DNA of 64,000 bases from Prado023 sp964418695. Its GTDB lineage: Bacteria > Actinomycetota > Actinomycetes > S36-B12 > CAIYMF01. Positions 45,913-57,948 of the stretch are shown here, one piece after another (the first letter of the stretch is position 1; each line of letters opens with the position of its first letter). Both the position numbers and the translations under genes were made by a program. The stretch covers positions 1-64,000 of the forward strand of contig CAYQMN010000004.1 of NCBI GenBank assembly GCA_964418695.1. Direction: 5' to 3'. The notes below the pieces were generated by a model. That model ran no database searches. It saw only the letters and a list, made by a program, of their open reading frames with translations, and was not told the origin of the DNA.

Positions 45913-46172
45913 CTGGGCTCCTCGACGGGCTCGGTGAACAGCAGCCCGTCGTTGATCTCGCGCAGGGCGACCGACAGCGGCTTCTCCTGCGGGTGGGTGT
46001 CGACCAGCGGGCCTACGTACTCGAGCAGACCCTCGCTGAGCTGGGCGTAGTAGGCGTTGATCTGGCGGGCACGCTTGGCGGCCTCGATGACCAGCGAGTA
46101 CTTGGACTGGGACTTGCCCAGCAGGTCGTCGATCGGCGGGTACGTGATGCCCTCGGGGCGGAAGCCGGACAC
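45909..46172 (-). CDS. rpoZ: RNA polymerase omega subunit
   Basis: 87 aa with GITYPPIDDLLGKSQSKYSL and VIEAAKRARQINAYYAQLSE, the conserved RpoZ core that clamps beta prime. GTG at 46172 with GGAGG at 7 nt. It stands between gmk and coaBC as in mycobacteria and streptomycetes. Confidence 0.96.
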   Translation of the reverse strand: MSGFRPEGITYPPIDDLLGKSQSKYSLVIEAAKRARQINAYYAQLSEGLLEYVGPLVDTHPQEKPLSVALREINDGLLFTEPVEEPS

Positions 46173-46193
46173 TCGGTGCCCTCCTGGTTCTCC

Positions 46194-46214
46194 GGGCGCC
46201 GGGTACCGGCGCCC
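46194..46214 (-). other. perfect hairpin in the rpoZ leader
   Basis: GGGCGCCGG and CCGGCGCCC are perfectly complementary across a 3-nt GTA loop, ending about 8 nt before the rpoZ ribosome-binding site. A TAGGAT -10-like hexamer lies just upstream. It may be a terminator for gmk or an RNA 5' stabiliser for rpoZ. The rest of the 185-nt gap shows no gene. Confidence 0.45.
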
Positions 46215-46357
46215 TGTCGTGACGATGATCCTACGGAGGCCCGGCGCGTGACGTGGTGGGCAGCGAGGCCGCCACGGGCGCGGATGCGCGCTGCGGGATC
46301 CTGCGGCCCCTGTCACCGGGCTCCGTCATAGGGGGTCTGACGTGGCTCAGGAGCCGA

Positions 46358-47257
46358 TCATGACAGGAGATCCGGGTCACCGGGCGGAAGCAAGTCTACC
46401 AAGGCGGTCGCCGCCCGCCCGACATCGTCGTTGATGACGATCGCGTCGAACTCGGGCGCGGCGGCCAGCTCGTACCGGGCGCGCTCCAGCCGGGCCTGCA
46501 CGGCAGCCTCGGACTCGGTGCCCCGGCCGCGCAGCCGGTCCTCCAGCGCCAGCGTGCTGGGCGGGGTCAGGAAGACCATGAGCGCCTCGGGTGCGGCGTC
46601 GCGAACCTGCCGGGCGCCCTGCAGCTCGATCTCCAACAGCACCGGGCGGCCCTGCGCCAGGTGCCGGGCGACCGGCTCCCGGGGCGTGCCGTACCGATTG
46701 CCGGCGAACTGTGCCCATTCGAGGAAGCCGTCCTCGGCGATCGTGCGGCTGAACCGCTCGTCGGACCAGAAGAGGTACTGCTCGCCGTCGACCTCGCCCG
46801 GGCGGGGCGCCCGCGTGGTGGCCGACACCGACACCCACACGTCGGGCCGAAGCGCGCGCATCCGGGTCACGACGGTGCCCTTGCCCACGCCGCTGGGCCC
46901 GGAGAGGACGACGAGCACCCCCCGGGGATGCGATGCGCCCAGCTCGGCGACCAGGGCCCGCATCTGGTGCTGCCCGAGCCCGCCCACCCGGCGGTTGGCC
47001 GCGATCCCCAGCCGGTCCATGAGTGCTGCGGCCCGCACAGGACCGATTCGCGGGAACGCGGCCAGCAGCTCGGCGACCTTCATGCGCGCCAGCGCCCGGC
47101 CGCGGTCGGAGTCGGCCTGGGCCTGCGCCAGGACCTCGGTCAGCGTCAGGGTGCCCTGGCGCAGCCCGCGCTTCACGCCGGCCCGCAGCTGGCGGGCGGC
47201 CACCCCGCGGGCAGCCGCGGCGGATCGCTCCTGCGGCGTGAGCGGGGGCAGACTCAT
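46358..47257 (-). CDS. gmk: fused mIHF-guanylate kinase
   Basis: One 299-residue frame. Residues 1 to about 108 are the actinobacterial integration host factor: MSLPPLTPQERSAAAARGVA, KVAELLAAFPRIGPVRAAAL, GGLGQHQMRALVAELGAS. This ends exactly where free mIHF ends. Four residues later the guanylate kinase begins: VLVVLSGPSGVGKGT (P-loop, 114-128), SVSATTRAPRPGEVDGEQY (GMP-binding) and a normal C-terminus. No stop separates them. ATG at residue 99 or GTG at 113 could give a separate kinase, but the mIHF part cannot terminate on its own. ATG overlaps the pyrF stop. Confidence 0.9.
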   Translation of the reverse strand: MSLPPLTPQERSAAAARGVAARQLRAGVKRGLRQGTLTLTEVLAQAQADSDRGRALARMKVAELLAAFPRIGPVRAAALMDRLGIAANRRVGGLGQHQMRALVAELGASHPRGVLVVLSGPSGVGKGTVVTRMRALRPDVWVSVSATTRAPRPGEVDGEQYLFWSDERFSRTIAEDGFLEWAQFAGNRYGTPREPVARHLAQGRPVLLEIELQGARQVRDAAPEALMVFLTPPSTLALEDRLRGRGTESEAAVQARLERARYELAAAPEFDAIVINDDVGRAATALVDLLPPGDPDLLS

Positions 47258-48000
47258 GGGCGCAGGGTAGCCCCGGCCGGGCGCGCCCCCGGATGACCGG
47301 CCAGCTGACCGGCCAGGGCGGCCGCGGCGGCACCCGGATCGGCGGCGCCGGTGAGCGGCCGGCCGATCACCAGCAGGTCGGCGCCGTCGGCCAGCGCCTG
47401 CTCCGGCGTGGCCACGCGCGCCTGGTCGGCCAGCGCCGCGCCCGCGCCCGCGGCCGGACGCACGCCGGGGGTGATCAGGTGGATGTCGGCGGGGACGGCC
47501 GCCCGGATGGCGGCGACCTCCTGCGGCGAGCAGACGAGCGCCCGGGCCCCCGCGGCGACCGCCAGCCGGGCCAGCCGCACCGCGGCCTCGACGGGCGGGC
47601 CGGCCAGCCCGATCGCGGCCAGGTCGCCGGCGGACAGCGAGGTCAGGACGGTGACGGCGGTGACCCGGGTGTCGGGCAGTGCCTCCGCGGCCGCGGCGAC
47701 CATCGCCGCTCCCCCGCTGGCATGCACGGTCAGGTAGTCCACACCGAGGCCGCGCACGCTGCGCGCCGCGCCGGCCACGGTGTTGGGGATGTCGTGCAGC
47801 TTGAGGTCCAGGAACAGCCCGGTTCCCGGTGCGGTCGCGCGGACCGCCTCGACCACCGGGGCGCCGTCGCGCAGGAACGTCTCCAGGCCGACCTTCATGA
47901 CGCGAACGTGGGGGCCGGTCGCGCCGGCCCAGCGCAGGGTCGTCTCGCGGTCCGGGCCGTCGAGGGCCACCGCGACGGGCGCCCGGGTGGGTTCGGTCAA
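47254..48000 (-). CDS. pyrF: orotidine 5'-phosphate decarboxylase
   Basis: Makes UMP from OMP. Long actinobacterial-type PyrF with VMKVGLETFLRDGAPVVEAV, FLDLKLHDIPNTVAGAARS (catalytic DxKxxD) and HLITPGVRP. TTG start at 48000 overlaps the pyrD stop as TTGA. 248 aa. Last pyrimidine gene before mIHF-gmk. Confidence 0.95.
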   Translation of the reverse strand: MTEPTRAPVAVALDGPDRETTLRWAGATGPHVRVMKVGLETFLRDGAPVVEAVRATAPGTGLFLDLKLHDIPNTVAGAARSVRGLGVDYLTVHASGGAAMVAAAAEALPDTRVTAVTVLTSLSAGDLAAIGLAGPPVEAAVRLARLAVAAGARALVCSPQEVAAIRAAVPADIHLITPGVRPAAGAGAALADQARVATPEQALADGADLLVIGRPLTGAADPGAAAAALAGQLAGHPGARPAGATLRP

Positions 48001-48995
48001 GGTCGTGCCTCCTGGCTGGTGCGCGACTGCATCGCCGCGACGTGACGTGCCTGCATGACATGGCCCAGGCCGACGGCCTCGCGCAGCGAGGCGATGCCGC
48101 GCTGCGCCAGCAGCTCGCGCAGCTCGCGGGACACCCGAGCGGGAGCGGCCGGGTCGTGGAAGACCACGGTCCCGACCGAGACGGCGCTGGCCCCGGCCAG
48201 CAGGAACTCGAACGCGTCCTGGCCGGTGCGGATGCCGCCCATGCCCAGGATGGGGAGATCGGGGAAGGCGGCATGCACCTGCCAGACCGCGCGGACCGCG
48301 ACCGGCCGGATCGCCGGGCCGGACAGACCGCCGGTCATCCCGCCGAGCATCGGTCGCATGGTGTCGGGGTCGATGACCATGCCCAGCAGGGTGTTGATCA
48401 TCGAGACCCCGTCGGCGCCGGCCTCGCGCACCGACTTCGCGATGGCCACGATGTCGGTCACGTCCGGGCTGAGCTTGGCCAGCACGGGCACGTCCGGCGG
48501 GGTCTGCCGGCGCACCGCCTGCACGACCGAGGCCGCGGCGAACGGGTCACACGCGAACACCTGGCCGCGCGACTCCACGTTGGGGCAGGAGATGTTGACC
48601 TCGATCGCGGCGATCCCCGGCTCGTGGCGCAGCCGCTGGGCCAGCTTCTGGTACTCCCCCACCGAGCCGCCGGCGATCGAGACGACCGTGCGGATGCCGC
48701 GCTCGCGCAGCCAGCGCAGGTCCTTGGCGACGAACGCCTCGACCCCCGGGCCCTGCAGGCCGATCGAGTTGAGCATGCCCGAGGGGGTCTCGGCCATCCG
48801 CGGGGTGGGCCGGCCGGAGCGGGGCGCCAGCATGATCGACTTGGTGACCACCGCACCGATGGCGCCCAGGTCCAGGTACGGGGCCAGCTCACGACCGGCT
48901 GCGGCACAGCCCGAGGCTGTGAGCACCGGATCGGGCAGCACCAGCGAGCCCAGCCGGGTGCTCAGGTCCACCTGCGCGGGAGCCAGACTCGCCAT
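47997..48995 (-). CDS. pyrD: dihydroorotate dehydrogenase, class 1B catalytic subunit
   Basis: FMN enzyme with the catalytic base Cys in AAIEVNISCPNVESRGQVF, which marks class 1 rather than the quinone-linked class 2 (Ser). Adjacent pyrK indicates the NAD-linked 1B type. LPILGMGGIRTGQDAFEFLL and LGHVMQARHVA near the C-terminus. ATG shares a base with the pyrK stop (TGATG). 332 aa. Confidence 0.95.
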   Translation of the reverse strand: MASLAPAQVDLSTRLGSLVLPDPVLTASGCAAAGRELAPYLDLGAIGAVVTKSIMLAPRSGRPTPRMAETPSGMLNSIGLQGPGVEAFVAKDLRWLRERGIRTVVSIAGGSVGEYQKLAQRLRHEPGIAAIEVNISCPNVESRGQVFACDPFAAASVVQAVRRQTPPDVPVLAKLSPDVTDIVAIAKSVREAGADGVSMINTLLGMVIDPDTMRPMLGGMTGGLSGPAIRPVAVRAVWQVHAAFPDLPILGMGGIRTGQDAFEFLLAGASAVSVGTVVFHDPAAPARVSRELRELLAQRGIASLREAVGLGHVMQARHVAAMQSRTSQEARP

Positions 48996-49848
48996 CAGTG
49001 ACCCCCCGGAACCGGGGCGCCCAGCGCATCGGGGGGCACGGTCCCCACGTCTGCCCAGCGCACGTCGCCGCCGCGGAACACCGGGCCCTCGGTGCACGAG
49101 CGGACCATGCGCGTGACTCCGTCGGCGCCGCGGACCGGCAGCACGCAGGTCATGCACACCCCGATCCCGCAGGCCATCGCCTCCTCCACCGCGCACTGGC
49201 TGTGCGCGCCCTGCGCGGCGGCCACCGACGCGACCGCGGCCAGCATCGCCATCGGCCCGCACGCGTAGACCACGTCGGCGCCGCTGGCCCGGATGATCTC
49301 GGGCAGCGGGTCGGTGACCCGCCCGCGGATGCCGGCCGAGCCGTCGTCGGTGGTGACGGTGACCGAGGCCGACGTGCGCTTGGCCTCCAGCACTCCGTAG
49401 AGCCGGTCCTCGCTGGCCGCGCCCAGGACCATGTCGACCCGGCAGCCGCGCGCCCGCAGCTGCTCGGACAGCGCGAACAGCGGCGCCGCCCCGTAGCCGC
49501 CGGCGACCAGCACGCAGGCCACCGGCTCGCGGGGCAGCGTGAACGGCCGGCCCAGCGGCCCGATGACGTCGACCTTGTCGCCGCGGCGGCGCTCGGTGAG
49601 CCAGCGCGTGCCGGGCCCGTGCGCGGCGACCACGATCTCGACGGTGCCCCCGTTGGGGCCGCCCTCGGTGACCTTGTGGATCGAGAACGCCCGGCGCAGC
49701 AGCATCCCGGTGCTTTGCCCGCCGACCGCGACCGCGACGAAGTGGCCGGGCCGAGTGGCCTCGGGGATGCCGGGGGCGAGCAGGGTGAGGTGGTGGTACG
49801 CGCCGACCCGGCGCACCCCCACCACCTCGGCGACGACCTGGACCGGCA

Positions 49849-49849
<1 letters not shown>
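48995..49849 (-). CDS. pyrK: dihydroorotate dehydrogenase electron transfer subunit
   Basis: FAD and [2Fe-2S] subunit that passes electrons from PyrD to NAD. The ferredoxin-reductase fold has PGHFVAVAVGG and LVAGGYGAAPLFAL; the C-terminal cluster cysteines lie in MACGIGVCMTCVLPVRG and RSCTEGPVF. 284 aa. Flanked by carB and pyrD with 1-nt overlaps. Confidence 0.95.
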
Positions 49850-53187
<3,338 letters not shown>

Positions 53188-54489
53188 CTAGTGAACCTCT
53201 GAGTCTGTCGGGGCGACGGAGCTGGACATCAGCTGGGCTGTGCCTGATCGGGCAGCGGTGCTGCGGGGCTCGCCGCCCGACCCCCCTGGGCGCCTCGCGC
53301 CTGGCGGGGGCTCGGTCAGCTCACTCCTCGCACCGCGCCCGAGCTCATGCGCTTCGCGCATGAGGTCGCCGAACCGGTCGAACAGGTACGCCGAGTCGTG
53401 CGGGCCGGCGGCGGCCTCGGGGTGGTACTGGACCGAGAACGCCGGCACGTCCAGGCAGCGCAGGCCCTCGACGACGTCGTCGTTGAGGCACACGTGGCTG
53501 ACCTCGACCCGGCCGAACGGGGTCTGGCTCACCTCGTCCAGCGGGGCGCGCACGGCGAACCCGTGGTTGTGCGCGGTCACCTCGACCTTGCCGGTGGTCC
53601 GGTCCATGACCGGCTGGTTGATGCCGCGGTGCCCGTAGCCGAGCTTGTAGGTCCCGAACCCGAGGGCCCGGCCCAGGATCTGGTTGCCGAAGCAGATGCC
53701 GAACACCGGGATCCGCTCGGCCAGGGCCGCCCGGACCAGGTCCGCGGCATGCTCGGCCGTGGCCGGATCGCCGGGACCGTTGCTCAGGAAGATGCCCACG
53801 GGGCCCTCGATCCCGCGCGCCCGGGCGACCAGCGCCGAGGGCTCGACGCTGGCGGGCAGCACGTGCACCCGCATCCCGCGCGCGGCCATGAGCGTGGGGG
53901 TCATCGCCTTGATGCCCAAGTCGATGGCCAGCACCGTCGCGGTGTGCACGCCGACCGGCTCGACGGTGTACTCCTGCGCGGTGCTGACCTCGGCGGTCAG
54001 GTCGGCGCCGGCCATCGGCGGGCTGGCCAGCACGCGCTCGCGCAGCGCCTCGACCGGCTGGCCGGCGTCCGGCCCGGAGAAGATCCCCACGCGCATCGCG
54101 CCCCGGTCGCGCAGGTGCCGGGTGAGCGCACGGGTGTCGATGCCGCTGATCCCGACCACGCCCTGCGCGACCAGCTCCTCGTCGAGCGTGCGCTTCGCGC
54201 GCCAGCTGGAGGACCGGCGGGCCGGGTCACGGACCACGTAGCCGGCGACCCAGATCCGTGCGGACTCCGGGTCCTCGTCGTTGACCCCGGTGTTGCCGAT
54301 GTGCGGGGCGGTCATCACCACCACCTGCCGGTGGTACGACGGGTCGGTGAGGGTCTCCTGGTAGCCGGACATGCCGGTGTTGAAGACGGCCTCCCCCAGC
54401 GTCGTGCCGACGGCTCCGTAGGCCTGGCCGTGGAAGGTGCGTCCGTCCTCGAGGACGAGCACGGCGGGTTGGACGTCGGTGAGGGTCAC
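53188..54489 (-). CDS. carA: carbamoyl-phosphate synthase small subunit with repeat-derived tail
   Basis: Glutaminase subunit. Class I amidotransferase motifs: GIFLSNGPGDPA, VFGICFGNQILGRALG (nucleophile Cys) and SVQYHPEAAAGPHD. GTG overlaps the preceding stop (GTGA). At 433 aa it is about 45-50 residues longer than usual. The excess is C-terminal, after LFDRFGDLMREAHELG, and is encoded by a copy of the 97-bp palindromic element (53240-53336) plus a short unrelated end. 97 is not a multiple of 3, so insertion shifted the frame to a new stop next to carB. Confidence 0.95.
   Translation of the reverse strand: MTLTDVQPAVLVLEDGRTFHGQAYGAVGTTLGEAVFNTGMSGYQETLTDPSYHRQVVVMTAPHIGNTGVNDEDPESARIWVAGYVVRDPARRSSSWRAKRTLDEELVAQGVVGISGIDTRALTRHLRDRGAMRVGIFSGPDAGQPVEALRERVLASPPMAGADLTAEVSTAQEYTVEPVGVHTATVLAIDLGIKAMTPTLMAARGMRVHVLPASVEPSALVARARGIEGPVGIFLSNGPGDPATAEHAADLVRAALAERIPVFGICFGNQILGRALGFGTYKLGYGHRGINQPVMDRTTGKVEVTAHNHGFAVRAPLDEVSQTPFGRVEVSHVCLNDDVVEGLRCLDVPAFSVQYHPEAAAGPHDSAYLFDRFGDLMREAHELGRGARSELTEPPPGARRPGGSGGEPRSTAARSGTAQLMSSSVAPTDSEVH
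53240..53336 (-). repeat. 97-bp palindromic element inside the carA 3' end
   Basis: Read on the minus strand this is about 85-90% identical, by eye, to the units at 63487-63680, with the same length, outer GCGGTGCGAGGAGTGAG, central CAGGCGC/GCGCC hairpin and closing GCAGCACCGCTGCCC. It is translated as part of the CarA tail (SELTEPPPGARRPGGSGGEP). Confidence 0.85.
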
Positions 54490-55091
54490 GAGGTGCCTCC
54501 AGGGTTCGTGAGGAGCCCGGCCAGCGCGGACGCGGTGGCGACGTGGGCATCGGGGTCGTCGGCGCGGAAGCCGGTCTCGAACTCGTAGCCGCCCAGCGCC
54601 CAGCGCACGAGGATCACCCCGCCGGCCTCGAACGCCTTCTGCGCCTGGCCGCGGCCCAGCCGCACGTCGACCAGCGACTCGCGCGGGATCCACAGCGAGG
54701 GCTCCCCCGTCCGGTCGATCAGCAGGCCCTCGGTGCGCAGGTACAGCTCGGCTCGGCCTCGGTTGCCCAGGCCGTGCACGACGATCCGGTCGAGCAGGTC
54801 ACCGGCGGTCGTGGTCGCCACGTAGAGGCCCGGAACCGCCTGCGCGGGCGGGAGATCGCGGGGCGGGCTCGGCGGCTGGGGCACGCCGGACTGCCGGGCG
54901 CCGCGGTTGCGCCAGCCGCGGCGCATCCCCCACAGGCCCAGCCCGATGAGGGCCAGCGTGGCCAGCGTGAGCAGCAGTCGCAGGCCCACATGGGTGACGG
55001 GGACCGACTCCTCGCCGGCGGCCAGCACGGCACCCAAGTGCCCGCCGGCGGGCAGTCCCTGCACCACCACGGACGAGAGCAGTCCGCTCAC
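54486..55091 (-). CDS. membrane-anchored PH-like protein of the pyr operon
   Basis: 201 aa with one membrane span (about residues 36-55, LRLLLTLATLALIGLGLWG), a Pro-rich linker and a soluble domain with GRAELYLRTEGLLIDRTGE, SLWIPRESLVDVRLG and GGVILVRWALGGYEFETGF, resembling a PH-like beta fold. The position between pyrC and carA matches M. tuberculosis Rv1382, described only as an export/membrane protein. GTG overlaps the pyrC stop. Function unknown. Confidence 0.78.
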   Translation of the reverse strand: MSGLLSSVVVQGLPAGGHLGAVLAAGEESVPVTHVGLRLLLTLATLALIGLGLWGMRRGWRNRGARQSGVPQPPSPPRDLPPAQAVPGLYVATTTAGDLLDRIVVHGLGNRGRAELYLRTEGLLIDRTGEPSLWIPRESLVDVRLGRGQAQKAFEAGGVILVRWALGGYEFETGFRADDPDAHVATASALAGLLTNPGGTS

Positions 55092-56422
55092 CGGGCCACC
55101 ACCGATCCGGCCAGCACCGTCGGCACCCCGCGCAGGAAGGTCGCGACCACCGGGTCGGGCAGGTCACGCCCGGCGTACGGGTTGTTGCGGCTGCGCGATG
55201 CCGACCGGCCCGCGTCGACCGCCCGACGGGCCTCGGGGTCGACCAGCACCAGGTTGGCCGGCTCCCCCGCCTCGATCGGCCGCCCGTGCCCGGCACGCCG
55301 CCCGATGCGGGCCGGCGCGACCGACATCCGATCGGCGACCCCGGCCCAGTCGAGCAGCCCCGGGGCCACCATCGTGTCCACGACCACGCCGAGCGCCTGC
55401 TCCAGGCCGAGCATCCCGAATGCGGCGGCCGCCCACTCGCACTCCTTGTCCTCGGTGGGGTGCGGGGCGTGGTCGGTGGCCACGATGTCGATGGTCCCGT
55501 CGGCCAGCGCGGCGCGCACGGCCTGGACGTCGGCCGTGCGACGCAGCGGCGGGTTGACCTTGAACACCGGGTCGTACGAGCCGGCGGCGTCCTCGGTGAG
55601 CAGCAGGTGGTGCGGGGTCACCTCTGCGGTGACGTCGATGCCGCGCGACTTGGCCCAGCGCACGATCTCCACCGACCCTGCGGTGGAGACGTGGCAGACG
55701 TGCAGCCGCGAGCCGACGTGCTCGGCGAGCAGCACGTCGCGGGCGATGATCGCCTCCTCGGCGACGGCCGGCCAGCCGCGCAGCCCCAGCCGCCCGGAGA
55801 GCTCGCCCTCGTTCATCTGGGCGCCCTCGGTCAGCCGCGGCTCCTGGGCGTGCTGGGCGATCACCCCGTCGAACGCCTTCACGTACTCCAGCGCGCGACG
55901 CATCAGCACCGCGTCGGAGACGCACTTGCCGTCGTCGGAGAACACCCGCACGCCGGCGGCCGAGTCGGCCATGGCCCCCAGCTCGGCCAGCCGCTCGCCG
56001 GCCAGGCCGACGGTGACCGCGCCGACCGGGAACACGTCGACCAGGCCGACCTGGTTGCCCAGGTTCCAGACCTGCTCGACCACCCCTGCGGTGTCGGCGA
56101 CCGGGTCGGTGTTGGCCATGGCGTGGACAGCGGTGAACCCGCCGCGGGCGGCAGCGGCCGAGCCGGTGGCCACGGTCTCGGCGTCCTCGCGGCCGGGCTC
56201 GCGCAGGTGGGTGTGCAGGTCGATCAGGCCGGGCAGCAGGACCAGGCCGTCGGCGTCGATCACCTTGGCGTCGCCGGCGGCCAGCGAGCCGGGCGCGCCG
56301 ATCGCGGCGATCACGCCGCCGGACAGCAGCACGTCGGTGGGGTCACCGCCCAGCGGGCGGGCGCCGGCGATCAGGTACGCCGCGCCCCGCCGAGAGGTCG
56401 GTGCGCTCGGAACGTGTGTCAT
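55088..56422 (-). CDS. pyrC: dihydroorotase
   Basis: Zinc amidohydrolase of pyrimidine synthesis, class I type. LIDLHTHLREPGREDAETVA carries the HxH metal pair, VTAEVTPHHLLLTEDA and VATDHAPHPTEDK the remaining ligands and the catalytic Asp. 444 aa. ATG overlaps the pyrB stop (ATGA). Confidence 0.96.
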   Translation of the reverse strand: MTHVPSAPTSRRGAAYLIAGARPLGGDPTDVLLSGGVIAAIGAPGSLAAGDAKVIDADGLVLLPGLIDLHTHLREPGREDAETVATGSAAAARGGFTAVHAMANTDPVADTAGVVEQVWNLGNQVGLVDVFPVGAVTVGLAGERLAELGAMADSAAGVRVFSDDGKCVSDAVLMRRALEYVKAFDGVIAQHAQEPRLTEGAQMNEGELSGRLGLRGWPAVAEEAIIARDVLLAEHVGSRLHVCHVSTAGSVEIVRWAKSRGIDVTAEVTPHHLLLTEDAAGSYDPVFKVNPPLRRTADVQAVRAALADGTIDIVATDHAPHPTEDKECEWAAAAFGMLGLEQALGVVVDTMVAPGLLDWAGVADRMSVAPARIGRRAGHGRPIEAGEPANLVLVDPEARRAVDAGRSASRSRNNPYAGRDLPDPVVATFLRGVPTVLAGSVVAR

Positions 56423-57354
56423 GCGGCCTCGGCCCCTCCCAGGAGCAGGTACAGCACGGCCATGCGGATGCTCACGCCGTTCGTGACCTGCTCGACGATG
56501 ACCGAGCGCGGCCCGTCGGCCACCTCGGCGGTGATCTCCATCCCGCGGTTCATCGGCCCCGGATGCAGCACGATCGCGTGCTCCGGCAGGGCGCCCGCGC
56601 GCCGGGCGTCCAGTCCGTAGCGGCGCGAGTACTCCCGCTCGCTCGGGAAGTAGGCCGCGTCCATCCGCTCGCGCTGCACGCGCAGCATCATCACCGCGTC
56701 CGACGTGGGCAGCGGCGCGTCCAGGTCGTAGGACACCGCGCAGGGCCAGCTCGCCACGCCCACCGGGAGCAGCGTAGGCGGGGCGACCAGGGTCACCTGC
56801 GCGCCCAGCGTGTGCAGCAGCAGGACGTTGGACCGCGCGACCCGCGAGTGCAGCACGTCGCCGACGATCGTGACCCGCAGCCCGGCCAGGTCGCCGGTCG
56901 CCCCGGCCAGGTGCTCGCGCAGCGTGTAGGCGTCCAGCAGGGCCTGGGTCGGGTGCTCGTGGGTGCCGTCGCCGGCGTTCACCACGGCCGCGTCGATCCA
57001 GCCCGAGGTCGCCAGCCGGTGCGGCGCGCCGCTGGCCCCGTGCCGGATCACGACCCCGTCGGCGCCCATCGCGTGCAGGGTCAGCGCGGTGTCCTTGAGG
57101 CTCTCGCCCTTGGAGACGCTGGACCCCTTGGCGGAGAAGTTGATGACGTCGGCGGACAGCCGCTTGGCCGCGGCCTCGAACGAGATGCGGGTGCGGGTGG
57201 AGTCCTCGAAGAACAGGTTGACCACGGTCCGCCCGCGCAGCGTCGGCAGCTTGCGGACCCCCCGACCGCTGGCGGCAGCCAGCTCGGCGGCGGTGTCCAG
57301 CACCCGGACCGCGTCGGCACGGCTGAGGTCTGCGGCCGAGAGCAGGTGGCGCAT
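56419..57354 (-). CDS. pyrB: aspartate carbamoyltransferase catalytic subunit
   Basis: FFEDSTRTRISFEAAAKRL (carbamoyl phosphate site), FSAKGSSVSKGESLKDT and VVNAGDGTHEHPTQALLDAY are diagnostic. ATG at 57354 shares a base with the pyrR stop; a GTG one codon earlier (57357) is equally placed. 311 aa. No pyrI is present; regulation is probably by PyrR. Confidence 0.97.
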   Translation of the reverse strand: MRHLLSAADLSRADAVRVLDTAAELAAASGRGVRKLPTLRGRTVVNLFFEDSTRTRISFEAAAKRLSADVINFSAKGSSVSKGESLKDTALTLHAMGADGVVIRHGASGAPHRLATSGWIDAAVVNAGDGTHEHPTQALLDAYTLREHLAGATGDLAGLRVTIVGDVLHSRVARSNVLLLHTLGAQVTLVAPPTLLPVGVASWPCAVSYDLDAPLPTSDAVMMLRVQRERMDAAYFPSEREYSRRYGLDARRAGALPEHAIVLHPGPMNRGMEITAEVADGPRSVIVEQVTNGVSIRMAVLYLLLGGAEAA

Positions 57355-57890
57355 CACGCGTCCTCCCCGATCAGGACCTCGTCGCTGCCGTCGATCTCGG
57401 CCAGGTGAACGGCGACGTTCTCACGCAGGGAGGTCGGGATGTTCTTGCCCACGTGGTCCGCGCGGATCGGCAGCTCGCGGTGCCCCCGGTCGATGAGCAC
57501 GGCCAGCCGCACCGCCCGCGGGCGGCCGAGCTCGGCCAGCGCGTCCAGCGCGGCGCGGATCGTGCGCCCGTGGAAGAGCACGTCGTCGACCAGGACCACG
57601 ATCTTGTCGTCGATCCCGCCCGGCGGCATCACGGTGGGCTCCAGCGCCCGGGGCGGGTGCAGACGCAGGTCGTCGCGGTACATGGTCACGTCCAGCGAGC
57701 CGACCGGAACCTCTGCTCCAGGCTCGATGCTGCGGATCCGCTCGGCGATGCGGGCGGCCAGCGGGACGCCCCGGCTGGGGATGCCGAGCAGGACCAGATC
57801 GGTCGGGCCCTTCTCCCGTTCGAGGATCTCGTGGGAGATGCGGGAGAGCGCACGAGACATGTCGTGCGCGTCGAGCACGCGGGTGGTCAC
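57354..57890 (-). CDS. pyrR: bifunctional PyrR regulator / uracil phosphoribosyltransferase
   Basis: RNA-binding regulator with a PRTase fold: ISHEILEREKGPTDLVLLGI, YRDDLRLH and the PRPP loop VVLVDDVLFHGRTIRAALDA. The GTG at 57890 is preferred over the GTG at 57896 because AAGGAG (57901-57896) then has a 5-nt spacer, while the earlier GTG overlaps it. 178 aa. First gene of the pyr operon; the leader carries its own binding site. Confidence 0.95.
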   Translation of the reverse strand: MTTRVLDAHDMSRALSRISHEILEREKGPTDLVLLGIPSRGVPLAARIAERIRSIEPGAEVPVGSLDVTMYRDDLRLHPPRALEPTVMPPGGIDDKIVVLVDDVLFHGRTIRAALDALAELGRPRAVRLAVLIDRGHRELPIRADHVGKNIPTSLRENVAVHLAEIDGSDEVLIGEDA

Positions 57891-57895
57891 ACCCA

Positions 57896-57931
57896 CTCCT
57901 TCCCCGCCTCACAGGACGGTCGTTAAAGGAG
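57896..57931 (-). promoter_or_regulatory. PyrR-binding hairpin sequestering the pyrR ribosome-binding site
   Basis: In the transcript CTCCTT (57931-57926) is complementary to AAGGAG (57901-57896), which is the Shine-Dalgarno of pyrR. The apical part contains GTCCTGTGAGGC, matching the PyrR loop consensus UCCNGNGAGG. Binding of UMP-loaded PyrR would lock the stem and block translation of the operon's first gene, the mechanism proposed for mycobacteria. Confidence 0.8.
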
Positions 57932-57948
57932 AGTCACAATCGGCCCCC

